Positions 1 through 10,604 of a stretch of DNA of 64,000 nucleotides are shown here, in pieces. A model generated the notes under the pieces. The model saw only the letters and a list, made by a program, of their open reading frames with translations. It did no database searches and had not been told where the DNA came from. The translations under genes were made by a program, and so were the position numbers. How positions within the stretch are numbered: position 1 is the stretch's first letter; every line of letters starts with the position of its first letter. Origin of the DNA: Allomyces arbusculus (lineage: Eukaryota; Blastocladiomycota; Blastocladiomycetes; Blastocladiales; Blastocladiaceae); assembly GCA_027604705.1 (NCBI GenBank), contig JADHYV010000011.1, positions 372,001-436,000 of the forward strand, given 5' to 3'.

Positions 1-2
1 TG

Positions 3-698
3 TTTGCGCACGTGCCGACCCTCCAGCCACACCAGATCCCGCGCCCGCAGCCGTTCGGTCACGGTAATCTCTTCCAGGCGCGGATGGATATTGACCCGAC
101 GCGCGTGAACCAGACGACCGTGCCACGGTCGTTTGCGGCGCGCATGCCGGGGACGGCGATCACGCGGACTGCGTGGGACGCAACGTTGCAGGACCAGGCG
201 CGGCAGGTGCAGACGCGACGCGAGCAGGAATTGGCGCGCGCCGAAGCGGAAAGGGAGCAGGCGCGGATCGCCGCGCTCCGGCCGAGTGCCGCGGTCCCGC
301 GGTTTGCGCTGCCGTTGCAGTTTGGTGATGACGGGAGTGATTCGTCGGATAGCGAGAGCGCGTTTACGGGGTTTGGCCCGCCGCCGCCGCCTCCGGCCCC
401 GGTGGGTGACGACGCAATGGATGTGGATGAAGTGCCGCCGACCGCACCGGCGCCGGTCGCGAATGGGGACTCGTTCTGGGCCAAGCTCAAGCGCGCGAGT
501 GGGATCCGGGATCCGGCCGCGCAGCATGAGCAGAATGGGAGAACGCACCCGCACCATCGCCACCATGGACCGCGGGCCGATGGCACAGGGGCATCGGCGA
601 ATGGTGGAGGGCGGTTTGCGCCGCGGCCTGCGGTCGGGTTCCCGCTGGCGCAAGCCAAGACAGGTGTCGAGTCGGCGCTGGATACCTTGTTTTTGTAG
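3..698 (+). CDS. 3' end of an unrecognised acidic, proline-rich protein (5' partial)
   Basis: The reading frame is open from the window edge, so the gene starts upstream and only about the last 230 residues are visible. I do not recognise the family. The visible part has an Arg/Glu/Gln-rich probable helix (about residues 60-90 of the visible part), an acidic serine stretch (DDGSDSSDSESAF), a run of seven prolines, an MDVDEVPP acidic patch and a His/Gly-rich tail ending in LDTLFL. The GC-rich third codon positions match the clear host genes and not the transposon island that follows. The tail is low-complexity and unlikely to be a folded domain. Any function must lie in the missing N-terminal part. 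Confidence 0.55.
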   Translation, partial: FAHVPTLQPHQIPRPQPFGHGNLFQARMDIDPTRVNQTTVPRSFAARMPGTAITRTAWDATLQDQARQVQTRREQELARAEAEREQARIAALRPSAAVPRFALPLQFGDDGSDSSDSESAFTGFGPPPPPPAPVGDDAMDVDEVPPTAPAPVANGDSFWAKLKRASGIRDPAAQHEQNGRTHPHHRHHGPRADGTGASANGGGRFAPRPAVGFPLAQAKTGVESALDTLFL

Positions 699-1382
699 TA
701 GGTCGGGGTGTGATGGCGTGATACAGTGTTGATATTTGCGTGGGTGTCTTTGCTGCGAGATTGAACTGGCGCGTCGACGAGGTCGCAGGAACGCGTCGTC
801 TGAATGATGGGCTCGCAGACGTCGCCGACAGCACGAAGTTGTCACGACCGACATGACATGGGCTCCTGGAGCAAGCGACTCTGATCGCTGCGACCTGCGA
901 CGTGCTGGAGCGACGCGACCACGTCGGAGACGACGCTCATCAATCGTAACGTACTCGTTCGATGGCGAGCATCTTTCCCTCAACAACGCACGAAAGACAG
1001 CTCAATTTCTGGTGTTCTAATTTGTCGCTGGGGTGTGATCAGTTTCAGCCATGACAGCAAGAAGAAAAGGCAGAGCTCCACAATGGCCGCCATCTCCAAC
1101 TCAGCACGACAAAATGAGTCTTGCACCATCTCAACCCACTCCACGCGGCTCAACTCTCTCAAAAGCGATCGACCCGGGGACCGGGGCGCGGCGCGGCCGC
1201 GGCCGCTGCACCCCACGCCATGCCCAGGTGCACCAGAGTGGGGTACAGTGGGAAGTATCCATAATGGGTCGCTGGCAGCACATACTGCGCGCTATGCCTG
1301 TACAGGGCCATCCCTGGTGCAAACGGCACGACTTGCCCCGAATTCCACCAGTTGCTGATGAGGGATCACTGGTTGTCATGTG
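699..1382. other. Intergenic stretch, no gene seen
   Basis: No open frame here resembles a known protein. GC and CpG content stay high to about 1345, including a GGCCGCGGCCGC run near 1194-1205, and then fall sharply where the transposon island begins. Confidence 0.5.
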
Positions 1383-1800
1383 TTTTGACCAAGGTGTTGG
1401 AGCCTGTCATCTGGCAGCTGCTCAAGATGCCAGGTGTGGCCTTCATGGTTCTGTGGATCAATGACATTCTCATTGCCAGCAAAGATTTCAACGATATGGA
1501 CATGACGGACATGATATACTTGTATGGCTAGATGATGACAGACAGCAATTCATTGCTGAAGCCAATGGACCACCTGATGTGGGTGGGCCTTGAGTGGGAC
1601 CTCAGGCAGGGCACAGCACAAGTACCTAATTTCGCCTACCAGACACTCCATGAGGTGCTCAAGCTGTGGCTCACCAAGGGTGTGGGCTCCAAAACTTTGC
1701 AGTACACCACTGGGATTGCCGTCTAGTTGGTCCGACTGATACCATTCAGCCTCAATCTGCTCAATTCAACATTCTAATTACTCAACTTGTGGACCAAGCA
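1383..1800 (+). mobile_element. DIRS-like retrotransposon fossil (reverse-transcriptase part)
   Basis: The forward frame reads as the second half of a reverse transcriptase of the tyrosine-recombinase (DIRS/Ngaro) type. It has a TKVLEPVIWQLL helix, the catalytic box as WINDILIAS, and then a GLEWDLRQGTAQVP segment that corresponds to the LGLxWD motif these elements carry after the palm domain. Only this short part of a normally 4-6 kb element is recognisable. No recombinase domain or terminal repeats were found. It is broken and strongly CpG-depleted, so it looks old. A Ty3-type origin is possible but fits the GLxWD motif less well. Confidence 0.5.
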
Positions 1801-2400
1801 GGGCTACACCAAACCCCATTGCCTGGGGGCCATGTGCTTTATATAGGCAGGCAGAAGGGGACCTTCACAGCCTCATTTATGAATCAACATGTCAAACCCA
1901 TCAACAAAATGGAACAAATGGAAGAAAACGGGTTGCATGCACACAAAAGAAAGGAAGAGAATGGTCAGTGGAACACAGAAGGAAGTGCTAGGGCCAAAGG
2001 ACTAGGTAGAAGGAGAGGTTTTCAAAACAGTCTTGCACAAAGGTGTCAGGGTCCGTTTGGCAGTGCCCAACTGACATGGTTAGGATCAGTTACAACGTTG
2101 AAAGTCAGTCAGGGCCAACCAAACCAGTTGGTCACAACAGAGTTTTTGACCACTTTCAACCTAACTGAAAATGGCCCTCTGTTTGGCAGATCACCTCCCA
2201 ACTGAAAACGGAACAGAAAAAGTTACATTATCTCCAAGTCACCTCGAGAGGTGACTTATGGGTTCTGTTGGCCAACCTCCTCCACTGGCAACCCATCATC
2301 CACCACTCCATCATTGTTTGCCCCCATCCATTGCCGTCAAGCAATGCTCCTTTCTTGTGACCAGGGTGTGTGTGAGTATTTTTGCATTGAATTCACACCC

Positions 2401-2970
2401 ATGGCCAACAGGAAAAAAACTGCTGCACACAAGACCCAGGGTCACAAGACCACTGTGCCTGCTGTGCCCATGCCAGAGAGCCCCATCATGCCAGGCTTGG
2501 CAAACACAGACATCAAGTCAACAACAATGATGGAAAGCAATGTGAGCTCAATGGCGGCCAGTGGGGCCATGAGCCAAGAGGCGCCAACCACAACCAACCT
2601 GGCACTGACCAAGACCACCTTGGGGCCACAGGTGCACTTCTCATGGCTCACACAGCACCATGACATTATGCCCAACACGCTGCTCGATAACTGTGAAGAG
2701 CTCCCAGCGTCTGGGCTCCCCAAAGCCCCACTCAAGAACAAAATTCTTGCTCAATTTCAGCAACAAGGGCTTGTGGTTCCATCCATGGAGCAGCTTGGTG
2801 ACAAGATCGCCAACCTCAAGGCCAAATGGAAGCACTATGCCATGTACACAAATCCACCTGGCCATTCTGGTATCCAATTCGATTTCAAGATGGGAATAGT
2901 GATGATGAGCAAGGAACTATGGAAGATTGAGGAAGAGGTTCATGCTCATTTTTGCCTCCTGCTGCTGTGA
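2401..2970 (+). CDS. Myb/SANT-like accessory protein of the Harbinger element
   Basis: This frame of 189 codons starts with ATG at 2401 (MANRKKTAAHK). The N-terminal half is Thr/Met/Ala-rich and basic at its start, which could be a nuclear signal. Residues about 100-180 match the Myb/SANT-like DNA-binding domain found in Harbinger helper ORFs and in transposon-derived plant and fungal proteins: a Trp (HFSWL), a helix ending NKILAQFQQQG, then QLGDKIANLKAKWKHY and a SGIQFD turn where the family has SGfxWD. In the family this protein helps the transposase reach the nucleus and bind the element ends. It lies on the strand opposite the transposase, as is usual. The open frame starts further upstream, but the upstream part lacks an ATG. 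Confidence 0.5.
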   Translation: MANRKKTAAHKTQGHKTTVPAVPMPESPIMPGLANTDIKSTTMMESNVSSMAASGAMSQEAPTTTNLALTKTTLGPQVHFSWLTQHHDIMPNTLLDNCEELPASGLPKAPLKNKILAQFQQQGLVVPSMEQLGDKIANLKAKWKHYAMYTNPPGHSGIQFDFKMGIVMMSKELWKIEEEVHAHFCLLLL

Positions 2971-3244
2971 ATTACACTTGATCACAACACGTTTTTGGCC
3001 CTCTTGGCAGTCTTGGCAGTCTGGTATGATGGGCCATGCACAGGTCACCACATGCTGTGGAAAGCCATGGTCACAGTTTGAGGTTGCCAATGGTATTTGG
3101 GCTGGCACTGCTGCAATGGGCAAGTTTGCTGCCCTGCCACTGGGTGTGCAGGCCAAGCAGCTGAGCAAGGGTGGCCCTGTGGCGGATTTGGAGTGTGGTA
3201 AAGTGTTTCCTTTTTTTCCTATTCTCTTTTGGTTGAAACGTGTG

Positions 3245-3620
3245 AAGATGGACCCACTGTGGGACACAAATGGCTTCCAGGGGCAAAGCGCTGACACAAA
3301 ACAAGCAGAGGAGAAGGGTGGGGCAAGCCCAGGCTCAGCAAGAGGCACAGGTAATCGTAAGTGTCCTGTTTCACCATGAAGCTAACAGTGCACAAATGGC
3401 CTGGAGGCAGGAGCAAACCAAAAAGGAATGCCACAGATAGTTCACAAAAGCGTCTCTGCCCATCAAACTCTCCTGCAAATCGTTCCCTGGTGCACTGGCC
3501 ATGTGGAACAATGTGGTCCATCTTGCTTGCTTCGTGCAAAGGCGTGTGCATTGCAATTGTACTCCAAACGTCACACCAACAGAGAGAGAAAATGGGGCCT
3601 GTACATACCTGTCACCAGAG
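3245..3620 (+). repeat. Dispersed direct repeat, copy A (about 375 bp)
   Basis: This stretch is clearly similar over its whole length to 7705-8065. Shared blocks include GGTCCATCTTGCTTGCTT and AATGCCA near matching positions, with scattered substitutions and small indels. It lies inside the Harbinger element, downstream of the Myb-like ORF. Confidence 0.6.
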
Positions 3621-3720
3621 GGGACAGCCATTTCACGCATTGGACCTGGGTGGGTGGCACTCGTTGCACATCCTCAAAACCTGGTCAAATGTGCATGTTG
3701 GTGGTGGCTGTGATGAAACT

Positions 3721-3929
3721 CTGAGCAACAGGGACAAAACGCATCAGCAGGCGGTTCTCTTCCAGTGGGGCAGGGCAGGCAGGTGCTGTGTATTTGACTC
3801 TGACACTGACAATATAGACAAACAACAAACAAACCAACTGGTGGACAACAAAGAGGAAAACAGTATGGACCTGAGCAACAGGGATGAAACGCATCAGCAG
3901 GCAGTTCTCTTCCAGTGGGGCAGGGCAGG
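3721..3929 (+). repeat. 59-bp direct repeat, two copies exactly 150 bp apart
   Basis: Copies at 3721-3779 and 3871-3929 differ at about three positions and begin CTGAGCAACAGGGA. The intervening sequence is not repeated. They look like internal subterminal repeats of a transposon or a small local duplication. Confidence 0.75.
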
Positions 3930-5379
3930 TGGGCACAATGAACACCCACCTGCAGGCCACCAGCCCTTTTGAACCCACTCCACAATGCATTTGCCATCGC
4001 CCAGGGGACACAAAAAGAATGAAGCAGAGAGACCTCAGCCTATGGCAGCATGCATACACAGTGATGGTGGTGGCCATGAACTGTTTCTGCACACCCACCC
4101 CCATGTGTGTGGTGGTGTCATGGGGTGCATGAGCTGCTACCCACTGTGCTGCTGGGGTGGGAATGGCAAGGAAATGACGAAAACGGCATGGCTGATGTCA
4201 GCAGGCATCATTGGCCCTGGTGGGCATGATTGACCCACAAAAGGGGGGGGGGGGGAGGAGTCAGTTCACATTGCCACAGCTGGATGTGGCAAGACAGAAG
4301 GGAACAGTAGTGGGGAAAGGAAGGCAGATGTGTGCAATTTTGCCCATTGATGCCAGCAGGCCCAGAGAAGAGAGGACTGGAGGTGTTTGCAACAGGCTGC
4401 AAACAACAGCCTGCAGTCATAGCATATTTGTGCAGGCAAAAGCATGGCAGGTGGTGTGTAAAAATAATGAAAAGGAAAAAGGTCAGGTCCACCAGGGAGT
4501 GAACCATGGGTGTGAACAAGGTCGGGTTTGAACCGATGGCCTCAGCCCAGTGGCCAGGAGTCAGTGATCAGGTCTTGTGTGAACCGTCATTGACCAGATC
4601 TGAATCCCACTGCCAAGCACTGAGAGCCATCGAGGGCGCTGTCTGATGGTGGCCCTGCGACACCATGTGAATGGATTGCTGACCATGCAAACATCAGAGA
4701 AACACGCTTCAAGTGAGGTCTCCTCATCCACATCAAGTCTGGCAGCATTGTCCTTGTCTTGTTCAATGGCCGCCTATATGCCAACAATGCTCTCATCCAA
4801 TGAAGAGAGTGGCAGTGGGGACAGCAACAATTGCAGCGTGTTCATCTCCACTCTGCCCATGCATGAACTCATTTTGCATCATGCACTGACTAGTTTGCAG
4901 GTGGACGATCTCTTGCCAGTGTGGAAGCGCTGTTGCACAGCCTTGAAAGCCCACACCAAGAGAGTGGCATGCAAGCAAACCAATGCCAAAAAAGAGGACA
5001 AGCTTGAGGGTGCACTCACAAAGCTTGTTGAGCATGAGCTTGCTGCAAGCACGCCTCAGCACCTGGCGCCACCTGCCTGCTCCACCCAGCCATTGTGGAA
5101 GCAATCATGGTGTCACAGGGTGACGATTTTTTGGTAACTGCATGCACAATCGCCCCACACATGCTGATCAATCCCAAAAACGCAGGGGTTTTTCTTCTCC
5201 TGCATGGTGACGCCCATGTGGATTTTCTTCTCAATTGGGTGAAAGCTCACCATCCTGATTTGGTTCCCAAAGAGTAGTGTTGGCCACAGCTGAGGTTGAG
5301 CTCATTTTTCATTGATGTTTCAGTACACTGTTTCTTTTCCATTTTGAGCAGCTCAATAATGATTGCAACTCAACACTTT

Positions 5380-6787
5380 CTACTCATTACCACAAATCCA
5401 AAGACTCACCAAAGAAATAGGACTGCTACCAATGTGAAGGGGGTGCAGCCCATCACAATCATTGTCATCAAGTGTGCCACACCACACAGTCCACTTGTAG
5501 CAATCAGGAACTGTGTCCTGCTTGTTGTCAATAATGAAGTTGTGCAAAAGCACTGCTGCATAGATGATCTTGGGCTGCATCCACTCAAACGGGTACCAAA
5601 TGCCAGTTGTGAGCACAGGAAAGCAGCACTTGACCACACCAAAGGCATGTTCAATGGCATTGCACAGCTGCAAGTGGCATAAATTAAAGAACTTGTGGGC
5701 ATTTGCTGGGCTATATGATTTTGGCAAGTTTGGTACCATCAGTTCAATTTTTTGAGCACAAACAGGGGGAACATGCATACCATTCACAGGCACTGCCCCA
5801 TTCTTTGAGATGATATTGCAGGCCACAGTACAGCAACAGAATGCAATGTGAATTGACATAACCAGCATCAGCCAAATAGTACACACTATCTGGGATTTCG
5901 AAACCCTTTTTCTGAGCATCATCAAGCACAGTGGAATCATGTGCTGACCCCTCCCACCCAGCAAGCAGGTGCAGGAACTGCAAATCAAAGTCCATGACAG
6001 TGAGCACATTTTGTGTGAGCTGCCCATGGGGATTGCACAACCAGTTCACAACTTCAGGCAGCAGACTGAGCACAGGGATGTGCATGCTATTGAGCACACC
6101 TCATGTGTCTTTGAACATGGGGTAGAATTTGTTGTTGTTGGCAATCCAACAAGGGATCATGGCCAGGTCAGGCAGGTGCACATAATCAGGATACATGGCC
6201 AGCAACACCTCAAGCACATTGTGGAAATAGAGCAATGCCGACTCAGCCCCAATCTGGAAGCATTCCTGCAGCTCCATGTTGGTCACACAGTGCCCAAGGA
6301 TGTACAGAAACAGCATGAGCTGCCCAGCGACCAAGAGCAGGTGCAAAGGGGCAAGGAGCATGCATGATTCCAGGATCAAGACGAGCTTGTTGAAGGTGTG
6401 CTTTGGCATCCACATGGCACACTGGAATGATTTCAGGTTGGCATCGAGCAGCTCCTGGACCCATGCTTTGCCCATCATAATGGATGTGTGCAGCCAACTC
6501 GACATGGCTGCAGCGTGGGCGTGCTTGCACTGGGTGTGACAATGGCAGAGGAATGCAAGTGCCACAAGCAGTACATGCCACTGCTGCTGATGGCTGGCCT
6601 GCCTGGCTGCACTTGTCATTGCATTAAGTTGCTTGGGGTGGTTGTGCAGCTTCTTATGAAGAACAAAGTCAAGGTCGATGGAGAAGCAGGATGGACTGGC
6701 AATCGTAACTGGGATGGTGTGTGCATTCAGCAAGCTGACATGGCCTGACAGGTCAGTTCGGTTTGCCATGTCACTAACTGAATGCAT
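5380..6787 (-). pseudogene. Harbinger (HARBI1-type) transposase, disrupted
   Basis: Read on the minus strand, the N-terminal part (6787 to about 6100) has the helical region typical of Harbinger transposases (MWMPKHTFNKLV). The DDE core follows. The second catalytic Asp is in GSAHDSTVL (codon near 5938). The Glu is in NAIEHAFGVVK (codon 5650-5652) and is followed by FPVL, as the family requires. The first catalytic position is lost: the usual GAIDGTHIP reads GVLNSMHIP near 6090, an Asp-to-Asn change. An in-frame stop lies just upstream of that motif near 6100, and the frame shifts near 5750-5830. The copy cannot be active. Similarity to the family is clear, and the CpG depletion matches the rest of the island. 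Confidence 0.75.
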
Positions 6788-6959
6788 CTGACACTAACTG
6801 ATCACTAACTGAAAAATCTGCCAAACAGGCCCTCAGCCTTTACATTTTCATCAGGATCCATGAGACAGAGGGGTGCATGGTGAGACGTCCATCACAAGCC
6901 CACTTACAAGCCCACTTACAAGCCACTTGTTTGATGTACAGGTTCTGAGCCTGTCCACA

Positions 6960-7640
6960 GCAAAGGACAGTGACACCAGCTTGATTGTTGCATCAGATGC
7001 ATGTATTGGGGTAGCAATTGAGTGCTAAGAGCACAATGTCAGCCTCCATCTCAAAGATCCATTCATTGATAATGCCCATGGTGACCTTATCACTGATAAC
7101 AAAAGGAGCTCTTTCAGCCCTTGGCCATGGTTTTGGCCTCATGTGTGTAGCCTAAAGCCAGCAGCTTGTTGACACACTCCTGTTAAGCAACCTTGGTCCA
7201 CCTGAAAAGCAGCACCACCAACAGCTTGTGGCCTTTGGACATGCTCTCAGCAGTGACATGCAGATTGTTGATGGTCTGCAAGGTGAGATACAGCAGGTAC
7301 TCACTCATGTGCTTGTCACAGCCAGACATTTTTGGTACGTCTTCCTTGAGCATGCTGGCAAGGTGGCTGAATGCTGCATGCAGATTGGCAGTAGCACCCT
7401 GTGTTGACCATATCAATAAGAGGGCCTGGCAAGGGAGGATGTGGGTGTAGCATGGCATCATGTGTGTTTTCTTGCTTGTTAGCACAATGCACAGACCAGA
7501 CTACAATGGCAAATTTGCAAACCTTGTCCTTGATGGAATATTTGCTTGGACAGTTAGCTGGTGATGTGGCATGGCACTTGGCAGTGTGTGGGGAACAGGA
7601 GATGGACAACATGGAGGATAATTAAGGCAACTGTGGTTGG
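6960..7640 (+). mobile_element. Decayed retroelement-like segment, possible RNase H remnant
   Basis: A forward frame contains LIVASDACIGVAIE, which resembles the start of a retroelement RNase H domain. It is followed by fragments that do not form a recognisable protein. The segment lies between the Harbinger right end and repeat copy B, and may belong to the same retroelement class as the fossil near 1.4 kb. It is broken and old. The assignment is tentative. Confidence 0.25.
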
Positions 7641-7704
7641 AGGTGGTGAAGAATGAGAGGATGCTGGCTTGCCAAATTCCACCAGTACCTAGGAACAGAC
7701 AACA

Positions 7705-8065
7705 GCAAAGGTGTTTTGGGACAAAAATGGATTCAAGGACAGGCCACTGACAAAAAACAGGCAGAGGAGCAGTGCAGGGAGGGCCCAGGCTCCACAAAAA
7801 GCACAGGTGATCATTGTGTCATGTTTTTCCACAATGCTAGCAGTGCATGAATGGCTTGAAGGCAGGAACAAACCAGGATGGAATGCCAAAGATAATGTGT
7901 GGAGCAGCTCTACCCATTGAACCCTCCTGCAAAACATGTCCTGGTCCACTGACTGTATGGGAAAATGATTTGGTCCATCTTGCTTGCTTTGCACAATGGC
8001 ATGTGCATTGTGGTTGTACTTCAAGTGTTGCACCAGCCAGAGAGAAACCAATGCTTGCATATTCC
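7705..8065 (+). repeat. Dispersed direct repeat, copy B (about 360 bp)
   Basis: This is the second copy of the sequence at 3245-3620, in the same orientation. It ends close to the left end of the inverted-repeat element at 8081, so it may be the flank into which that element inserted. Confidence 0.6.
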
Positions 8066-8080
8066 TGCCAACAGAATATT

Positions 8081-9171
8081 GTTGGTGACCCTGGGATAAG
8101 TGGATTCAGAACTGCCTGCTCCTGAGCAGCTGCTGCACTGTGCAGTGGCTTGGCAGCCAAGTCAGCATACATGCTGTCACAGGGCCTCCCACCAAGGACG
8201 TTCTTGATGACCAGGGTTTAGTTTTGGATTTGGCTATTGATGGGTTGCATGCCAATATCACACTGACAATGGCTGATTGCCTGGCTCACTCTGAGAGAAT
8301 GGCAGCCAATGGCTCAAATCCAACTATGAGTGGCCAACCTGCCAGACCAACGCCTCTGCCAGCCACCTCAGGCTGCTTCCTGATTCTGCAGAGCCACTGC
8401 AGTGGTCAGCAGGCCAACCATGCACATGCCAGTGGCCACTTGGTGGCAACATTGCTGCAAACCTTGTTCACACACCCTGTTTTTGTTGCTTTTCTTTTGG
8501 GGTATTCAGAAGCCCCACACCTTGTTCTTTTTTTTCTTTGTTGTTCTGATTTGGTTGCTGAGTGGAGTGCAAGCATTATGAGAATTCAAAGGCTCAGTGG
8601 GCCCACCTTGGTGTAGCCTTTGCCCCCTGCTTGCCTGCTGAGGAAAACAAACTGCCCACTCACAATTCTTGTTGCCTGTTACTCAGAGCTATTTGCATCA
8701 AGAACATCCAATACAACCTGGGTTTTGAGGATGCAACATGTGCCATCTGCCCTGGTGTTGTACAAAAAGACAGTTTGCTCATTTGCAACAGGTACAAATT
8801 TGGGCCTTGCTTCTCTTCCTTTTGGCCAGGTACTGTGACCACAATGCACAGAACACTGCACAAAGTGTGTGAGAAAACTCTGCATGACAGACCTTCTTTG
8901 GGAGAACCATGCAGCAGACTTTGTCAGAATAATGCAGTGTTTTTGGGCATGCATTTTGGCAATTCATCCTACTTCTGTTAGTTGCAGGCCATGGTGTGAC
9001 AGTCAGCTTTGCAGCAAAACAGGCATCCACAAAAACCTGTATGGTTCTTGTTGGGCCATTTGCCTCTGCTATATTGTCCATTCCACCTACCTGATACTCC
9101 TGTGTGCCCCCTACAATGCAGAGACCAAGGAGCAAGGCCTTTCTAAATCTGCTTATCCCAGGGTCACCAAC
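8081..9171. mobile_element. 1.09-kb element with 31-bp terminal inverted repeats
   Basis: The left arm at 8081-8111 begins GTTGGTGACCCTGGGATAAG. The right arm at 9141-9171 is its inverse, with 28 of 31 positions matching. No complete ORF lies between them. One frame holds a Cys-rich piece (TCAICPGVVQ) that recalls a PHD-type finger but is too short to assign. The size and repeats fit a non-autonomous DNA transposon. I could not fix a target-site duplication or a superfamily. Confidence 0.55.
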
Positions 9172-9960
9172 AGTAGATCCATTACCTTGGTTTCTAATGT
9201 GGACTATCCTAGGGGCTTGTACAGTGTTCCTTGAGGCTTCCATAAATCTCTCCACCTTTTCCCCACATGCACATGACATTTGTTGCAAGCACCTTGGTTT
9301 GTGTGTTGCAGCTGAGCACTGGCAGCAGCAGCTCTAGATCCTCATGTACTTCCAAGAGAAGGCAACCAGGCAAGATGTGGTAGAGAACTGGCCAAGCAAA
9401 CAAGGCCAGACACAGATTCAAATCTGCATTTGCCCCACAAATATGCATCCATGTGACATACCCCTGGAACTGACTCCATGTGACAGTGTGTCAGCACAAT
9501 TTGACTTCACTGTGCACAATTTGTTGCATTTTGCCCCTGTGGCCTGTTATGAAAGAAAATGAACGTGGAAACTGCACCAGTTTACTCAATATCTGTCAAG
9601 AACAGCCACCACCAAGCCCACATTGACATTGACTTCTAAAGAGTGTGGCAGAGACACTAAAAGCACATATTCAATTCAATACCCAGATCCAGTCATAGAC
9701 AGTGTAGTTGGCATGAAATGCAGCTTGAAGTAATGGGAGTAAGAAGAACTATCTGCCACAATTGCAGAACCACTACCACACACCCCATCAGCTAAGAAAA
9801 ACAGACACTGGGGCACATGAGGTGCACAAAGTAGGGAAATGGCACCACTGCTGCTGCAGCAACAGCTGGGTTTGCATCATAGACGTGTTACCGCACTTGC
9901 TGCTGGTACTTGCAGTACTTGGCAGTGGCCTTGTTCATATTCTCCATGGCCATGGCAGCC
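9172..9960. other. Tail of the transposon island, nothing recognised
   Basis: The sequence keeps the CpG-poor, TG/CA-rich character of the island to about 9955 and then returns abruptly to CpG-rich host sequence. No coding or repeat structure is evident. Confidence 0.4.
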
Positions 9961-10260
9961 TAACTCGCGTGCTCACGGCATGCCACGATTTGGAGCGCAG
10001 GGCCCACACGGTTGGGGCCTGGTGCGGCCAGGAACAGCAGTGGCAGCATGCCCATGGGCCCCACTCGTCTCTGGGTTCTCGCGCGACAGGGTGGTGGGCA
10101 CCACGTTGCTCGTCGAGACAGTTGCAGCCGAATGCGTGTCGGAGAAGTTAGGGTTGCGCACAAACGTCAGGCGGCGTGGAACCTGGAAACGACGCTCAGT
10201 CAGTCAATTCATCCTCTCAGTGTCCGGTTACGTGTAGAGAACAGGTGCTGCACCATGTGC

Positions 10261-10604
10261 TTATTCGTTGAACGACGCGTCCATGCTGTGCACAGACGCT
10301 CGCCCGGCGGCGGGTTTACCCTCGTTGTTGCGAATAATCTTGGGTCGCGAGCAGGTTGTGGGCAAATCGGAAGTGAAGCGAGCGACGGCCGGCCTCAGGA
10401 AAGGGCGAGGTGTGGTCGTGCCATGCAGGAGAGAGTCGCGCGTGCAGGGGTCGGCAGTGGCGTGCGCGTTATTGGTGCAGGAGGTCGTTCCATGCTCGAT
10501 TGGTTGCGACAAGTCGAGGGTGGTTGCTGCGTCTGTGCGCGTGGGGCGGAGGTGGTGCCGCTAAAGGCACTCGGACAACAACGGTGCGGCTCATCGCGGT
10601 AGAT
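10261..10604 (-). CDS. Possible small spliced gene, unresolved
   Basis: The minus strand holds a codon-like frame that reads ARFTSDLPTTCSRPKII followed by RNNEG and later HSMDASFNE. A possible start is ATGAGCCGCACC near 10600, in another frame. A good donor (GTAAAC after codon GAG G, near 10325) and an acceptor near 10184 (CGTTTCCAG) would give a short C-terminus ending VCAQP. Another frame between about 9973 and 10180 also looks coding. I could not assemble one convincing model and do not recognise the protein. A decayed gene at the edge of the island is equally possible. Confidence 0.2.

Larger units (their letters stand above)
2173..6832. mobile_element. Harbinger/PIF-type DNA transposon, inactive copy of about 4.7 kb
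   Basis: Short terminal inverted repeats bound the element: GGCCCTCTGTTTGGCAGAT at 2173-2191, and a right end at 6816-6832 whose reverse complement reads GGGCCTGTTTGGCAGAT. GGGCCTGTTTGG is the familiar start of many Harbinger elements. Inside lie the two ORFs expected for the family: a Myb/SANT-like accessory ORF on the plus strand and a DDE transposase on the minus strand. A second left-end-like sequence, GGGTCCGTTTGGCAG, sits at 2049-2063, so the true left end could be there. No target-site duplication could be fixed by eye. The element is decayed. Confidence 0.6.

Noticed and set aside
4243-4255. Run of 13 G as a possible structural signal
   Set aside because: It is a single homopolymer in decayed transposon sequence and could be slippage or an assembly artefact.
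4500-4580. tRNA-like B-box (GGTTCAAACCC on the minus strand) suggesting a tRNA or SINE
   Set aside because: No cloverleaf can be folded and the A-box-like sequence is too close to the B-box. It is more likely chance or a remnant.
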